Below the pieces are notes generated by a model. The model was not told the origin of the DNA, searched no databases, and saw only the letters and a list, made by a program, of their open reading frames with translations. Shown piece after piece: positions 25,213-36,518 of a stretch of 64,000 nucleotides of DNA (its first letter is position 1; the number at the start of each line of letters is the position of its first letter). Origin of the DNA: an uncultured Granulosicoccus sp. (GTDB taxonomy: Bacteria > Pseudomonadota > Gammaproteobacteria > Granulosicoccales > Granulosicoccaceae). The stretch is from the NCBI GenBank assembly GCA_937924505.1, contig CALDSR010000006.1, positions 8,376 to 72,375 on the forward strand. Reading direction: 5' to 3'. The position numbers and the translations under genes were made by a program.

Positions 25213-26085
25213 CTACAGCAAGTAGACAAAGATAAAGAGACCCAGCCAGACCACATCAACAAAGTGCCAGTACCAGGCAGCTGCTTCAAAGGCGAAATGA
25301 TTTTTCTCAGTAAAGTGTTTGGCCGTGGCACGCAGCATGACCACCAACAGCATGATTGCGCCCATCGTCACATGAAAACCGTGAAAGCCTGTCAACATGA
25401 AGAAGGTGGAACCATAGATTCCGCTGGTCATCTTCAGGTTCAGATGTGCATAGGCTTCATAGTATTCCAGCGCCTGCAGACCCACAAAGATAAAGCCGAG
25501 GGTCACGGTTGCGAGCAACCACAAGATGAACGGCTGGCGCTTGCCTTCCCGAATAGCATGATGCGCAAAGGTACACGTCAGGCCACTGGTCAGTAGTAGT
25601 AGTGTGTTGATCAAGGGCAGACCAAACCAGCCCATCTGGGTAAAGTCACCGCCGACCAGCTCCGGGCCATTACTCGGCCAGACGTAGTCGTGCCCACTGT
25701 ACAGCACCGCATTGGTCATTGCCGCACCACCACCACCATCTCCTCCCAACCAGGGACCGGAAAATGAACGGGCATAAAACAAAGCGCCAAAAAAGGCCGC
25801 AAAAAACATGACTTCCGAAAAGATGAACCACATCATGCACATGCGGAAGGACATATCCACTTGCGGACTATAAGTTCCGGACTCGGATTCCTTGATGACC
25901 GTACCGAACCAGCCAAACATCATGAAGATGAGAATCGCCGCACCGATATAGAACATGAGCTGGCCACCGGGACGATCGTTCAGCCAGTTACCAAAGCCAT
26001 AGAAAAAAACAAACAGTCCGATCGAACCAACAATCGGCCATTTTGCCGCGTGCGGAATGTAGTAACCGCCAGATGCGCTACTCAT
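25213..26085 (-). CDS. coxC: cytochrome c oxidase subunit III
   Basis: Third core subunit of the aa3-type oxidase, a 290-residue protein with seven membrane helices. WFIFSEVMFFAAFFGALFYAR minus its last residues and GFHGFHVTMGAIML are family signatures, as is the C-terminal WYWHFVDVVWLGLFIFVYLL. The ATG at 26083-26085 with AGGAAA upstream is preferred over an earlier frame opening at 26118. Confidence 0.96.
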   Translation of the reverse strand: MSSASGGYYIPHAAKWPIVGSIGLFVFFYGFGNWLNDRPGGQLMFYIGAAILIFMMFGWFGTVIKESESGTYSPQVDMSFRMCMMWFIFSEVMFFAAFFGALFYARSFSGPWLGGDGGGGAAMTNAVLYSGHDYVWPSNGPELVGGDFTQMGWFGLPLINTLLLLTSGLTCTFAHHAIREGKRQPFILWLLATVTLGFIFVGLQALEYYEAYAHLNLKMTSGIYGSTFFMLTGFHGFHVTMGAIMLLVVMLRATAKHFTEKNHFAFEAAAWYWHFVDVVWLGLFIFVYLL

Positions 26086-26133
26086 GGAGATTTCCTTTCC
26101 GGCAAGATACCGGGTCAAGAGAGTGATGAATCA

Positions 26134-26673
26134 TTAGCTTTGATCGGCTGAGTTGAAAAACGTGTAGGACAACGTCACCCGGTCTACATTGATCGGCAAA
26201 TCCGGATCAATGATGAAGGTCAGCGGCATATCGCGTGACCCGTTTGGCTCAAATGCCTGCCTGGTAAAACAAAAGCATTCGGTCTTGTTGAAGTATTTCG
26301 CCGCTGCGAACGGTGTCACACTCGGCGTTGCCTGCCCGACAACGTGTTTGTCACTCAGGTTTTCAGCGTAGTAGCTGGCGCTATACATCTTGCCTGGCGT
26401 GACCTTCATGGTTTTCACGGTCGGTGCAAATTTCCACGCCCCGGCAGCATTGATACTGGCCACAAATTCAACGGTGACCTCACGTTCCTGTTTGGCATCG
26501 CGCTCTTGCTCGATCGCAACCGCCGCGCTGACGCGTCCGGTCTTGCCATTAAGGCCGGTAATGTCACAGATGATGTCGTAGATCGGCACCATCGCGTAGC
26601 CAAAGCCGAACATGAACACGGCAGCGGCAAGCGACTGAAGCGCAACCCGCTTGTGCGAACGAGTAGTGGCCAT
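26134..26673 (-). CDS. ctaG: cytochrome c oxidase assembly protein CtaG (Cox11)
   Basis: Copper chaperone that inserts CuB into CoxA. The 179-residue product has one membrane helix (about 14-35) and a periplasmic immunoglobulin-like domain with the copper motif CFCF (in KTECFCFTRQAF) and the conserved PSVTPFAAAKYFNKT. The ATG at 26671-26673 overlaps the stop of the small upstream gene (ATGA). Confidence 0.95.
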   Translation of the reverse strand: MATTRSHKRVALQSLAAAVFMFGFGYAMVPIYDIICDITGLNGKTGRVSAAVAIEQERDAKQEREVTVEFVASINAAGAWKFAPTVKTMKVTPGKMYSASYYAENLSDKHVVGQATPSVTPFAAAKYFNKTECFCFTRQAFEPNGSRDMPLTFIIDPDLPINVDRVTLSYTFFNSADQS

Positions 26674-26840
26674 CAGACCTGACCTCGACCATAAAGAATG
26701 TACAAGATGCTGCCTGCGTACAGACAAACCGCGACAACGGCAAGGAACAAAGGCAGACGATAGCGCTGTAAAAAACTGCGCTCGTCGCCTTTGCTCACTG
26801 CCTCGTCGGAAGACGTGTCACCCGACTGCTCGCTATTCAT
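26673..26840 (-). CDS. small single-helix membrane protein between coxA and ctaG
   Basis: A 55-residue protein from the ATG at 26838-26840. Residues 1-25 are polar and acidic, and 29-49 (LPLFLAVVAVCLYAGSILYI) form one membrane helix. Genes of this kind are regularly found between coxA and ctaG in proteobacteria and are annotated as small assembly proteins, without known mechanism. It is coupled to ctaG by ATGA. Confidence 0.75.
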   Translation of the reverse strand: MNSEQSGDTSSDEAVSKGDERSFLQRYRLPLFLAVVAVCLYAGSILYILYGRGQV

Positions 26841-26879
26841 GACTGTACCTGCTGTAGTGATTTTCACCGAACAACTCGA

Positions 26880-28502
26880 CTAGCGGGTAATGGTTGCAGC
26901 TGAAATTTCAGGAGCCGTTTCAAACGTGTGATACGGCGCAGGTGACGGCACAGTCCATTCCAGACCACGCGCACCTTCCCAAACTTCGTCGGTCGCTTTT
27001 TCACCACCACGAATACTCTTGACGATAATGTAGACAAACATCAGCTGGCTGAATCCAAATCCAAAGGCACCGATTGTGGCAATCATGTTCCAGTCGGCAA
27101 ACTGCAGACTGTAGTCAGGGATGCGTCGCGGCATACCTGCGAGGCCAACAAAGTGCATTGGGAAGAACAAGACGTTGACGAACACGGTTGAGATCCAGAA
27201 GTGCATCTTGCCGAGCTTTTCGTCATACATGTTGCCGGTCCATTTCGGCAACCAGTAATAAGTTGCCGCCATCAGTGAATAAATGGCACCAGGCACCAGA
27301 ACATAGTGGAAGTGAGCAACCACGAAATAGGTGTCGTGATACTGAATATCCGCCGGTGTGATCGCAAGCATCAGACCTGACAGGCCACCGATGGTAAACA
27401 TGATGACAAAACCAATCGCAAACAGCATCGGTGTTTCGAAAGTCATGGCACCGCGCCACATGGTGGCGACCCAATTGAAGACCTTCACACCCGTGGGGAC
27501 CGAGATCATCATGGTCGAGAACATGAAGAACAACTCTCCCGCGAGCGGCATACCGGTCGTGAACATGTGGTGTGCCCAAACAATGAACGACAGAAAGGCG
27601 ATGGAGGCGGTGGCATAAACCATCGAGTCATAGCCAAACAGCGGCTTGCGCGCGAAGGTCGGGATGATCGAAGAGACGATACCAAAAGCTGGCAGAATCA
27701 GGATATAGACCTCTGGGTGTCCGAAGAACCAGAATATATGCTGGAACATGACCGGATCACCACCACCGGCCGCACTGAAAAAGCTGGTGCCGAAGTAACG
27801 ATCAGTCAGTAGCATCGTGACAGCCCCGGCAAAGACCGGAATGGTTGCGATCAGAAGGTACGCCGTGATCAGCCAGGTCCACACAAACATCGGCATCTTC
27901 ATGAATGTCATGCCGGGTGGGCGCATGTTGAAGATCGTGGCGACGATGTTGATCGATCCCATGACCGAAGAAATGCCCATGAAGTGAATGGCGAAGATGA
28001 CAAAAGCAAAACTGTCACCCATCTGCAGTACCAACGGTGGATACAGCGTCCAGCCACCGGCAGGACCGCCACTGTCCATGAACAAGGTAGACAGCATGAT
28101 GGTGAAGGCAAAAGGCATGATCCAGAACGACCAGTTGTTCAGTCGTGGCAAGGCCATGTCTGGCGCGCCGATCATCATCGGAATCATCCAGTTGGCAAGC
28201 CCCACAAAGGCCGGCATGACCACGCCAAAGATCATGACGATCGCGTGCATGGTGGTCATGGCATTGAAAAACATCGGGTCAACGATCTGTATACCCGGTT
28301 GGAACAACTCGGCTCGAATGATCAGCGCCATACCGCCGCCGATGAAAAACATCAGCAAGGAGAACCACAAATACAGCGTACCGATATCTTTATGGTTGGT
28401 CGTCGTTACCCAACGCATAAGGCCCGGCGCAGGACCGTGATGATCGTGATCATCACCGTGGTCGTGGTGTTCGTTCGCGCCATGATGTGTGACATCTGAC
28501 AT
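26880..28502 (-). CDS. coxA: cytochrome c oxidase subunit I
   Basis: Catalytic subunit with low-spin heme a and the heme a3-CuB centre; reduces oxygen and pumps protons. The 540-residue product has the expected 12 helices. Ligands are visible: H in TTMHAIVMIFG (heme a), GHPEVYIL (CuB His cross-linked to Tyr, plus the D-channel Glu), WAHHMFTTG (CuB), and HDTYFVVAHFHYVL (heme a3 and heme a). KPLFGYDSM gives the K-channel lysine. It is an A-type enzyme. A histidine-rich N-terminus (residues 5-25) precedes the first helix. It overlaps coxB by three bases. Confidence 0.98.
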   Translation of the reverse strand: MSDVTHHGANEHHDHGDDHDHHGPAPGLMRWVTTTNHKDIGTLYLWFSLLMFFIGGGMALIIRAELFQPGIQIVDPMFFNAMTTMHAIVMIFGVVMPAFVGLANWMIPMMIGAPDMALPRLNNWSFWIMPFAFTIMLSTLFMDSGGPAGGWTLYPPLVLQMGDSFAFVIFAIHFMGISSVMGSINIVATIFNMRPPGMTFMKMPMFVWTWLITAYLLIATIPVFAGAVTMLLTDRYFGTSFFSAAGGGDPVMFQHIFWFFGHPEVYILILPAFGIVSSIIPTFARKPLFGYDSMVYATASIAFLSFIVWAHHMFTTGMPLAGELFFMFSTMMISVPTGVKVFNWVATMWRGAMTFETPMLFAIGFVIMFTIGGLSGLMLAITPADIQYHDTYFVVAHFHYVLVPGAIYSLMAATYYWLPKWTGNMYDEKLGKMHFWISTVFVNVLFFPMHFVGLAGMPRRIPDYSLQFADWNMIATIGAFGFGFSQLMFVYIIVKSIRGGEKATDEVWEGARGLEWTVPSPAPYHTFETAPEISAATITR

Positions 28503-29734
28503 CAGTTGACTCCCTGGTTTTTGTTGGTTAACGGCAGAGTCGCGACATTGTCGTCAGCGCTCGCAGCCGCACGCAAGGATTTGATATGCACAGGTTGCAA
28601 AGTGTCACCGGTCCCGTTGCCAAACGCATTGCGTTGATAGGTAATGACTGCAGCGATGTCTGCATCGCTCAGTACGTGGCTGAACTTTGTCATCATCGTA
28701 CCCTCGACACCGTCCATGACCGTCTTGACGTGTGTATCGATATCACCGATGACCACATCGCTGCCAGCGATAGCTGGAAACATACCCGGGATGCCCTGAC
28801 CTTCAGCCTGATGACAGCTCATGCAATTGTTCTGATACACCTGTGCACCAGCCGTCATGAGTTCCTGGTGCGCCCATTGTCGATCACTGTCCTTGTCGAT
28901 TGCTGCGAGTTCGAGTTTTTTCTCGACGACCCAGGCGTCGTAGTCCTCTTGTGATTTAGCTTCTACGACAATGGGCATGAAGCCATGATCGCGACCACAC
29001 AGCTCGGCACACTTGCCGCGATAGATACCCGGCTCTTCGATACGCGCCCAGTTCTCGTTGATGAATCCCGGGATGGAATCTTTTTTGACCGCGAGATCTT
29101 CGACCCACCATGAATGAATGACATCACCAGCGGTGTGCAGGAAGCGAATCTTCTTGCCAACCGGCACGACGAGCGGGTTGTCAACTTCTCGCAGGTAGAC
29201 GTCTTCGTCACCGTTGAAATCGCCACTGGGGAAAGCCGAAGCGATATCCACCTCACTACCCATTTGCCGCGCCTTGTTGTGCTCCGCCGCCAACTGGCTG
29301 TAGAACGCCAGACCTTCCTCATCCAGGTAGTCGTAGTGCCAGCGCCACTGATAACCGGTGACCTTGATGGACATTTCAGAGTCGCTGAAGTCTTCCATTT
29401 TGATCAGTACCTTTGCCGCCGGTATTGCCATGACGATCAGGATGACCAACGGCACAACTGTCCAGAGGACTTCAACCGTCGTGCTCTCGTGAAAGGTCGC
29501 CGGCTTGACGCCTTTTGATTTCCGATGCGCGAACATGGAATAGATCATCACGGCAAATACCAGTGCCCCGATCACGCAGCAAATATAAAAGATGCGCATA
29601 TGCAGGTCATAGACCTCCGCACTCACCTCGGTGACCCCGCGGGTCATGTTCAACGCTCCCCAATCAGCCAATGCGCCACCAGATAGCAGCAGACCGATCG
29701 ACAGAAACGCCCAACGTGTCAGGTTAGACGACAT
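28502..29734 (-). CDS. coxB: cytochrome c oxidase subunit II with fused cytochrome c domain
   Basis: Electron-entry subunit, 410 residues. Signal segment, two membrane helices (about 45-65 and 88-108), then a cupredoxin domain with the CuA site: HSWWVEDLAVK supplies the first His and CAELCGRDHGFMPIVV the two Cys, His and Met. From about residue 285 a cytochrome c domain follows with the heme motif CMSCH and a later TMMTKFSHVLSD methionine region. Such caa3-type subunits accept electrons directly through their own heme c. First gene of the cox operon. Confidence 0.96.
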   Translation of the reverse strand: MSSNLTRWAFLSIGLLLSGGALADWGALNMTRGVTEVSAEVYDLHMRIFYICCVIGALVFAVMIYSMFAHRKSKGVKPATFHESTTVEVLWTVVPLVILIVMAIPAAKVLIKMEDFSDSEMSIKVTGYQWRWHYDYLDEEGLAFYSQLAAEHNKARQMGSEVDIASAFPSGDFNGDEDVYLREVDNPLVVPVGKKIRFLHTAGDVIHSWWVEDLAVKKDSIPGFINENWARIEEPGIYRGKCAELCGRDHGFMPIVVEAKSQEDYDAWVVEKKLELAAIDKDSDRQWAHQELMTAGAQVYQNNCMSCHQAEGQGIPGMFPAIAGSDVVIGDIDTHVKTVMDGVEGTMMTKFSHVLSDADIAAVITYQRNAFGNGTGDTLQPVHIKSLRAAASADDNVATLPLTNKNQGVN

Positions 29735-29808
29735 ACTTCACTCTCCAAAAATACTTGTATAAAGCGTTGTTGACCGATATCGACAAACGGGCCACGCGAC
29801 TCGACCAA

Positions 29809-30351
29809 TTACCCTGGGTAATTGCCCGCCGCGCGTTGCTGCGACAGCGCTGCATTCAGCGCGTCGAACAGGGCTCGCTTTTCATCCCGATTCAGACAGG
29901 TGCCCAGCGCATAGGATTTCCCATGTGCGCCCAGGCTTAATTCGCCCACCTCAAACTTGCTCTCCGGACAGTGGTATTTGAGGCGGCTCCACTGGCGCGG
30001 TAATTCTATCGATATATCCGGGGTATTGTAGCCCCACTCGAGCTTGATAGCATCCGATTTTAAGGTGATTACTTCCTTACGCGACAGACGCTTCAACGTC
30101 AGGTAGAGACAGACGATGATCAGTACCACCTCCGCACCCGCAAAGGGCAAGACCAACCACAGACCATAGGTCGCCAGAGCAATTGCGACACCCAGCACAA
30201 TGACGCCCAGACTGGCAGCGAGGTAAAGATTCGCCCGCCAACTCATTGATTGATTGGCTTGCACGATAAAACGGGTCGTGAATTCAGGAACCACACCGTC
30301 CTCTGCAACGGCGGCGGCGATACGTTCTCGATTGTCCTGAATAGTGATCAT
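29809..30351 (-). CDS. DUF2244 family membrane protein
   Basis: A 180-residue protein with two adjacent membrane helices (about 40-60 and 66-86) followed by a soluble domain; MSWRANLYLAASLG and the C-terminal YALGTCLNRDEKRALFDAL match DUF2244. These proteins are usually next to coxB or a c-type oxidase operon, but their function is unknown. Same strand as the cox cluster and upstream of it, with 74 bases before coxB. Confidence 0.82.
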   Translation of the reverse strand: MITIQDNRERIAAAVAEDGVVPEFTTRFIVQANQSMSWRANLYLAASLGVIVLGVAIALATYGLWLVLPFAGAEVVLIIVCLYLTLKRLSRKEVITLKSDAIKLEWGYNTPDISIELPRQWSRLKYHCPESKFEVGELSLGAHGKSYALGTCLNRDEKRALFDALNAALSQQRAAGNYPG

Positions 30352-30375
30352 GTCTAAAGAATGATGACCTGGCGT

Positions 30376-31281
30376 TTATTTACGTTTACGCGTCGCGCGC
30401 AAGCTCTCTACGGATATACGGTATTCGTCAGTGCTGTTATTCCTGTCGCTCTCAAATCGATCAGACTGCAACTCGCCTTTCCACCCATGGCCCTGCACCA
30501 ATTCCAGCGTCACGGGAAACCGCGCCATCTGATCTGCATTCAACCTTAGACAGGTACGCACCGATGGTGCCATCAGACCACGCCGACGACCTTCTGCAAT
30601 GTTAGCTGATCCAACATTAAACAACTCATCTTGCAAGGCATCGATAGAGGGGTAATCCACCGTTATATTCTCGCGATCCAGCACAGGTGCCGCAAATCCG
30701 GAGCGCAGCATGGCATCACCGAGATCATGCATGTCTATCAGGCCGAATACGTGCATATGGGCATCAATATCCGCCCAGACACTGCGGTACTCGAGCAAGG
30801 TATCAGGCCCTACGCTGGTGAAGAAAAAGGCACCACCAGGCTTCAATACTCTCGCCGATTCCGCGAAAACTGCATGTGGAGCGTGGCAGAACGGCAGCAG
30901 CAGGTTGGACACGACAAGATCAAAATACTGATCAGGAAACGGCAAATGATGCGGATCACAGGCGACCATGGCAGCATGTTTTGTGCGGCGGCGCCGCAAC
31001 CAGGCAGGCCAGCTGGACGGCAACTCCTGCGCTTTTCCCGGCGCTGGATCTGCGCCAAGCACCAGTGCATCGGGGAAACGCTCCCGCAATGCCGCCATTT
31101 GATAACCATTGCGGCAACCCAGATCGAGAATGCGTTGCGGCGTCATGGCCAGTACGTCCAGACGCGCCAGCAGCTGCTCGCTGAGAGATTCGTGGACCGC
31201 CGCATGCTGACCGAAATCGTCGCAACGTTTCAGAAATTGGCGCCGCACCTGACGGATCGAACTGGGTTGTGTAAGAGACAT
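30376..31281 (-). CDS. BioC-like SAM-dependent methyltransferase
   Basis: A 301-residue class I methyltransferase from the ATG at 31279-31281. SAM motif I reads LDLGCRNGYQ, with Arg in place of the usual middle glycine; later segments CDPHHLPFPDQYFDLVVSNL, RVLKPGG, SVGPDTLLEYRSVW and IDMHDLGDAMLRSGFA are typical of BioC and the related NDUFAF5 group. BioC methylates malonyl-ACP to open biotin synthesis, but no other biotin gene is here, so the substrate is unsure. Confidence 0.78.
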   Translation of the reverse strand: MSLTQPSSIRQVRRQFLKRCDDFGQHAAVHESLSEQLLARLDVLAMTPQRILDLGCRNGYQMAALRERFPDALVLGADPAPGKAQELPSSWPAWLRRRRTKHAAMVACDPHHLPFPDQYFDLVVSNLLLPFCHAPHAVFAESARVLKPGGAFFFTSVGPDTLLEYRSVWADIDAHMHVFGLIDMHDLGDAMLRSGFAAPVLDRENITVDYPSIDALQDELFNVGSANIAEGRRRGLMAPSVRTCLRLNADQMARFPVTLELVQGHGWKGELQSDRFESDRNNSTDEYRISVESLRATRKRK

Positions 31282-31353
31282 CGTGCCCGTAGGAGGTTCT
31301 ATTCTATATAGTGAACAAATCTGAACACCCACAAGTGTACGCTGAGCTCAATC

Positions 31354-31959
31354 GTGTTTGCTGCCAATCTCGCCCTTCCTGCCCTGCTGCTGACAGGCCT
31401 CGCCTACCTCGCTGGCTCTTTGTCGACAGCCATCATCGTTTGCCGTGCGATGGGGCTTGGCGACCCTCGCAGCTCCGGATCAGGTAATCCGGGTGCAACA
31501 AACGTGTTACGTCTGGGCGGAAAACTCCCGGCGGCCCTGACGTTACTAGGTGATGCGCTAAAGGGTTTTTTGCCGGTGGTGATTGCCTCCTTGATCAGCT
31601 CCCACCCACCCACGGTAGCCCTGGTCGGCATAGCCGCCTTTCTCGGCCACCTCTATCCCGTGTTCTTCGGTTTTCGCGGCGGCAAAGGCGTGGCGACGGC
31701 ATTGGGCGTGCTGTTTGGCTTGCACCCGGCTGCGGGTGCACTCGCCCTGCTGACCTGGCTGGCAGTCAGTCTGACCTTCCGAAAATCGTCACTGGCGGCC
31801 CTCGTGACCTTCGTGTTGGTGCCGGTTTATCTGCTCACAGATGGCGCGCAAGTGTATGCAGTGGCGTTTGCGCTGATTGGCGCGTTTCTCTTTTATACCC
31901 ATCGGCAAAACATTCGACGGCTGCTCGACGGCACCGAGCCCGAAATCGGCAAGCGCTAG
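31354..31959 (+). CDS. plsY: acyl-phosphate:glycerol-3-phosphate acyltransferase PlsY
   Basis: Membrane enzyme that makes lysophosphatidic acid from acyl phosphate and glycerol 3-phosphate, the first step of phospholipid synthesis. The 201-residue product has the three family motifs: GSGNPGATNVLR, the glycine-rich GFRGGKGVATALG, and a third region near the C-terminus, with about six helices. The likely start is GTG at 31354. It is convergent with tsaD, a placement common in gammaproteobacteria. Confidence 0.95.
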   Translation: MFAANLALPALLLTGLAYLAGSLSTAIIVCRAMGLGDPRSSGSGNPGATNVLRLGGKLPAALTLLGDALKGFLPVVIASLISSHPPTVALVGIAAFLGHLYPVFFGFRGGKGVATALGVLFGLHPAAGALALLTWLAVSLTFRKSSLAALVTFVLVPVYLLTDGAQVYAVAFALIGAFLFYTHRQNIRRLLDGTEPEIGKR

Positions 31960-32003
31960 CAACCTCAAACGCTAGCGATGCCAAATGCAAGCGACAACAG
32001 ACG

Positions 32004-33032
32004 CTAGGCGATCTCTTCAATCGGCCAGCGCGGCCGAACCGTCACATCCAGCCCCGTTGATTGTCCCCGTTCAAGACGACGAGCTCCAGCCAGCGCGATC
32101 ATCGCCCCATTGTCGGTACAGAATTCCAGCGCGGGGTAATAGATCTGCTTGCCTTGTTCGATACCCAAGATATCCATGGCCTGCCGCAAACGCGTATTGG
32201 CACTGACACCGCCAGATATGACCAGACTGGAATGCCCGGTCTGATCAAGCGCTCGAGCGCTCTTGGCGATCAGGACATCAACCACAGCGGCCTCAAAGCT
32301 CGCCGCCAGATTGGCTCGGAACCGGGCCTTTTCTGCGTCACAAACGATATCGCTCATGCCGGCCTTGTAGCGAGTGATCGCGGCCGTTTTCAAACCACTG
32401 AAGCTGAAATCCAGCCCCGGCCGATCCAGCATCGGCCTCGGCAACGGAATGACCGAATCATCACCCTCAAGGGCGAGTGCCGCAAGCGCAACCCCACCGG
32501 GATACGGTAATCCCATCATTTTTGCCGTCTTGTCAAACGCCTCACCGGCGGCATCATCGATCGAGTCGCCCATGAGCTGATAGTCACCGAGACCCTGCAC
32601 ATCAACCAGCTGAGTATGGCCACCTGAGACCAGCAGACAGACAAACGGAAACGATGGCGGATCCGGTTCCAGCATTGGTGACAGCAAATGCCCCTCCATA
32701 TGGTGTACTGCCAACGCGGGACAGCCGAGCGACCAGGCGAGCGAGCGGGCCATCAGGGCACCGGTCAACAGGGCACCGGCCAGTCCGGGACCCGCCGTGT
32801 AAGCCACCGCATCAATCGCCTGCCGGTCAATATTGGCTGCACCCAGTACCTCTCGAGTCAGTGGCACAAGTCGTTTGACGTGATCCCGTGAGGCCAATTC
32901 CGGGACAACACCACCATAAAGCGCGTGCAAATCAACCTGGCTGAAGAGCCTGTGCGCCAACAATCCACGCTCGGTGCAGTAAAGCGCCAGGCCCGTTTCA
33001 TCACAGGAAGACTCGATACCAAGCACGATCAT
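32004..33032 (-). CDS. tsaD: tRNA N6-adenosine threonylcarbamoyltransferase TsaD
   Basis: Catalytic subunit of the t6A37 tRNA modification complex. The 342-residue ASKHA-fold protein starts [18 protein letters not shown], has the metal-binding [10 protein letters not shown] motif, VSGGHTQLV, and the C-terminal [11 protein letters not shown] and [10 protein letters not shown] segments. It is divergent from rpsU, as in the classical macromolecular synthesis region. Confidence 0.97.
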   Translation of the reverse strand: MIVLGIESSCDETGLALYCTERGLLAHRLFSQVDLHALYGGVVPELASRDHVKRLVPLTREVLGAANIDRQAIDAVAYTAGPGLAGALLTGALMARSLAWSLGCPALAVHHMEGHLLSPMLEPDPPSFPFVCLLVSGGHTQLVDVQGLGDYQLMGDSIDDAAGEAFDKTAKMMGLPYPGGVALAALALEGDDSVIPLPRPMLDRPGLDFSFSGLKTAAITRYKAGMSDIVCDAEKARFRANLAASFEAAVVDVLIAKSARALDQTGHSSLVISGGVSANTRLRQAMDILGIEQGKQIYYPALEFCTDNGAMIALAGARRLERGQSTGLDVTVRPRWPIEEIA

Positions 33033-33054
33033 TGGATAAACACCTCAGCGACAG

Positions 33055-33084
33055 TTGAGTTTGTGGAACGAATCCCGCTATACT
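33055..33084 (+). promoter_or_regulatory. sigma-70 promoter of rpsU
   Basis: TTGAGT at 33055-33060 and TATACT at 33079-33084 with an 18-base spacer, 38 bases before the rpsU ATG. Confidence 0.6.
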
Positions 33085-33122
33085 AGAGAGCTTTCCGCGC
33101 TCTAGCCCGAGAAATTTACCGA

Positions 33123-33338
33123 ATGCCATCAGTACGAGTCAAAGAGAACGAGCCATTTGAAATGGCTCTCCGCCGCTTCAAGCGATCCTGCGAGAAGGCC
33201 GGTGTGCTTACCGAAACCCGTCGACGCGAGTTTTACGAGAAGCCCACTACCGAACGCAAGCGTAAGGCAGCTGCCGCCGTCAAGCGTCACCAAAAGAAAT
33301 TATCCAAAGAAACATCAAGACGCGTCCGTCTGTACTGA
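33123..33338 (+). CDS. rpsU: 30S ribosomal protein S21
   Basis: A 71-residue small-subunit ribosomal protein, full-length match: it starts [20 protein letters not shown] and ends with a basic tail. In the classic order it heads rpsU-yqeY-dnaG-rpoD. Here yqeY follows, but gltD stands where dnaG is expected. Confidence 0.98.
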   Translation: MPSVRVKENEPFEMALRRFKRSCEKAGVLTETRRREFYEKPTTERKRKAAAAVKRHQKKLSKETSRRVRLY

Positions 33339-33367
33339 TTTCTTCTGTACGGACTTCAGGATCAAAT

Positions 33368-33391
33368 AAAAGCTGACTGCTGTCAGCTTTT
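33368..33391 (+). terminator. stem-loop between rpsU and yqeY, probable terminator or attenuator
   Basis: AAAAGCTGAC (33368-33377) pairs perfectly with GTCAGCTTTT (33382-33391) around a TGCT loop, with a short T/TG tail. It separates rpsU from yqeY, matching the known need for far more S21 than downstream products. Confidence 0.75.
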
Positions 33392-33484
33392 GTGTGTAAA
33401 CGGGCGATACCCGTCTCCCGATGACTGATGCTCTTGAATACGCTAGGACCATCGTCGTCGGATACAAGTTGATGAGCCCATGCC

Positions 33485-33931
33485 ATGAGCACGACCAAAG
33501 AACAAATACTCGCTGATATCAAGGCAGCCATGAAAGCCGGCGACAAGTCGCGTTTGGGCACCTTGCGCCTCATCAGTGCTGCAATCAAACAGAAGGAAGT
33601 GGACGAGCGCATCGACGTTGATGAAGCGCAGACCATGGCCATTCTCGACAAATTGATGAAGCAGCGTCGTGAGTCCATCGCGCAGTATGAAAAAGCCGGC
33701 CGCGACGACCTCGTTACCGTCGAGCAAGCGGAATCGATCATCATTCAAGCCTATCTTCCCGAGGCGCTCGATCAGAGCGAGATCGACAAAATAGTCGGCG
33801 ATGCAATCGCCACCACCGATGCCGCTTCTGTCAAGGACATGGGCAAGGTCATGGGTATAGTCAAGCCGGCTTTACAAGGCAGAGCTGACATGGCTGCCGT
33901 CAGCAAGCTCATCAAGGAACGTCTGGGCTAA
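33485..33931 (+). CDS. yqeY: GatB/YqeY domain protein
   Basis: A 148-residue cytosolic protein of the YqeY family, related to the C-terminal domain of GatB. LGTLRLISAAIKQKEVDER, EQAESIIIQAYLPE and the C-terminal DMGKVMGIVKPALQGRADM are conserved family segments. It probably binds tRNA, but its precise role is unsettled. Its usual downstream neighbour is dnaG; here gltD follows after 15 bases. Confidence 0.95.
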   Translation: MSTTKEQILADIKAAMKAGDKSRLGTLRLISAAIKQKEVDERIDVDEAQTMAILDKLMKQRRESIAQYEKAGRDDLVTVEQAESIIIQAYLPEALDQSEIDKIVGDAIATTDAASVKDMGKVMGIVKPALQGRADMAAVSKLIKERLG

Positions 33932-35422
<1,491 letters not shown>

Positions 35423-35433
35423 TCCTCAGCAAT

Positions 35434-36513
35434 ATGGCAACACCACTCAAGAATGATATTTACCTTCGCGCGCTCAATCGCGAAGAAACTCCACGCACGC
35501 CGGTGTGGGTTATGCGCCAGGCGGGGCGTTACCTTCCTGAGTATTTAAAAGTGCGCGCACAAGCGGGCGACTTCATGACTCTGTGCAGCACACCCGAGCT
35601 TGCCTGTGAAGTGACCTTGCAACCGATTGATCGCTTCAACCTCGATGCGGCCATACTGTTCTCCGACATCTTGACCATCCCCGATGCAATGGGTCTCGGT
35701 TTGTACTTCGCAGCCGGGGAAGGCCCGAAGTTTTCCAAGCCAGTCAGAACCCGTGCTGATGTAGAAGCCTTGCCCATTCCTGATCCCGCCGACAAATTAC
35801 GGTATGTCACCGATGCAGTAAGTCTTATCAGAAAAGAGCTCGACGGTCGCGTGCCACTGATCGGTTTTTCCGGCAGCCCGTGGACACTGGCCACTTATAT
35901 GATCGAGGGTGGTGGCAGTAAAGACTTCGCCAAGGTCAAAGGCATGCTGTACAGTGATCCCGACAGCTTGCATGAGTTACTCAAACGCACGGCACAATCA
36001 GTCATCCTGTACTTGAATGCGCAAGTCGAAGCCGGCGCTCAGTCTTTGATGATATTCGACACGTGGGGCGGCGTCCTGTCTCCAGCCAATTATCAGACGT
36101 TCTCTTTGCAATACATGCAAATGATCGTTGATGGCCTCACCCGAAAAGCCGACGGGCGCAAGGTACCTGTCGTGCTGTTCACCAAGAACGGCGGACAATG
36201 GCTGGATCTGATGGCTGACACCGGGTGCGATGGCCTGGGTGTTGACTGGACCATGAATCTGGCCGATGCGCGCCAGCGTACGGGCGACCGCGTTGCCTTG
36301 CAAGGTAATCTGGACCCATCCGTATTGTATGGCTCAGCCGAAACCATCGAAATGGAAGTGCAACGCGTGCTCGACAGTTACGGGAAAGGGCCTGGACATG
36401 TATTCAATCTTGGACATGGCATTCATCAGCATGTAAATCCTGAGCACTTGAAGATAATGGTCGAAGCGGTGCGCACACGCAGCGCAGGCCAGAGCTTATC
36501 AAGCGCTCGCTGA
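35434..36513 (+). CDS. hemE: uroporphyrinogen decarboxylase HemE
   Basis: Cytosolic heme-pathway enzyme that decarboxylates uroporphyrinogen III to coproporphyrinogen III. The 359-residue product has the signature [15 protein letters not shown] near the N-terminus, [12 protein letters not shown] with the catalytic aspartate, and [16 protein letters not shown]. The ATG at 35434 gives the normal N-terminus. The gltD-hemE order is conserved in gammaproteobacteria. Confidence 0.97.
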   Translation: MATPLKNDIYLRALNREETPRTPVWVMRQAGRYLPEYLKVRAQAGDFMTLCSTPELACEVTLQPIDRFNLDAAILFSDILTIPDAMGLGLYFAAGEGPKFSKPVRTRADVEALPIPDPADKLRYVTDAVSLIRKELDGRVPLIGFSGSPWTLATYMIEGGGSKDFAKVKGMLYSDPDSLHELLKRTAQSVILYLNAQVEAGAQSLMIFDTWGGVLSPANYQTFSLQYMQMIVDGLTRKADGRKVPVVLFTKNGGQWLDLMADTGCDGLGVDWTMNLADARQRTGDRVALQGNLDPSVLYGSAETIEMEVQRVLDSYGKGPGHVFNLGHGIHQHVNPEHLKIMVEAVRTRSAGQSLSSAR

Positions 36514-36518
36514 GCTGA

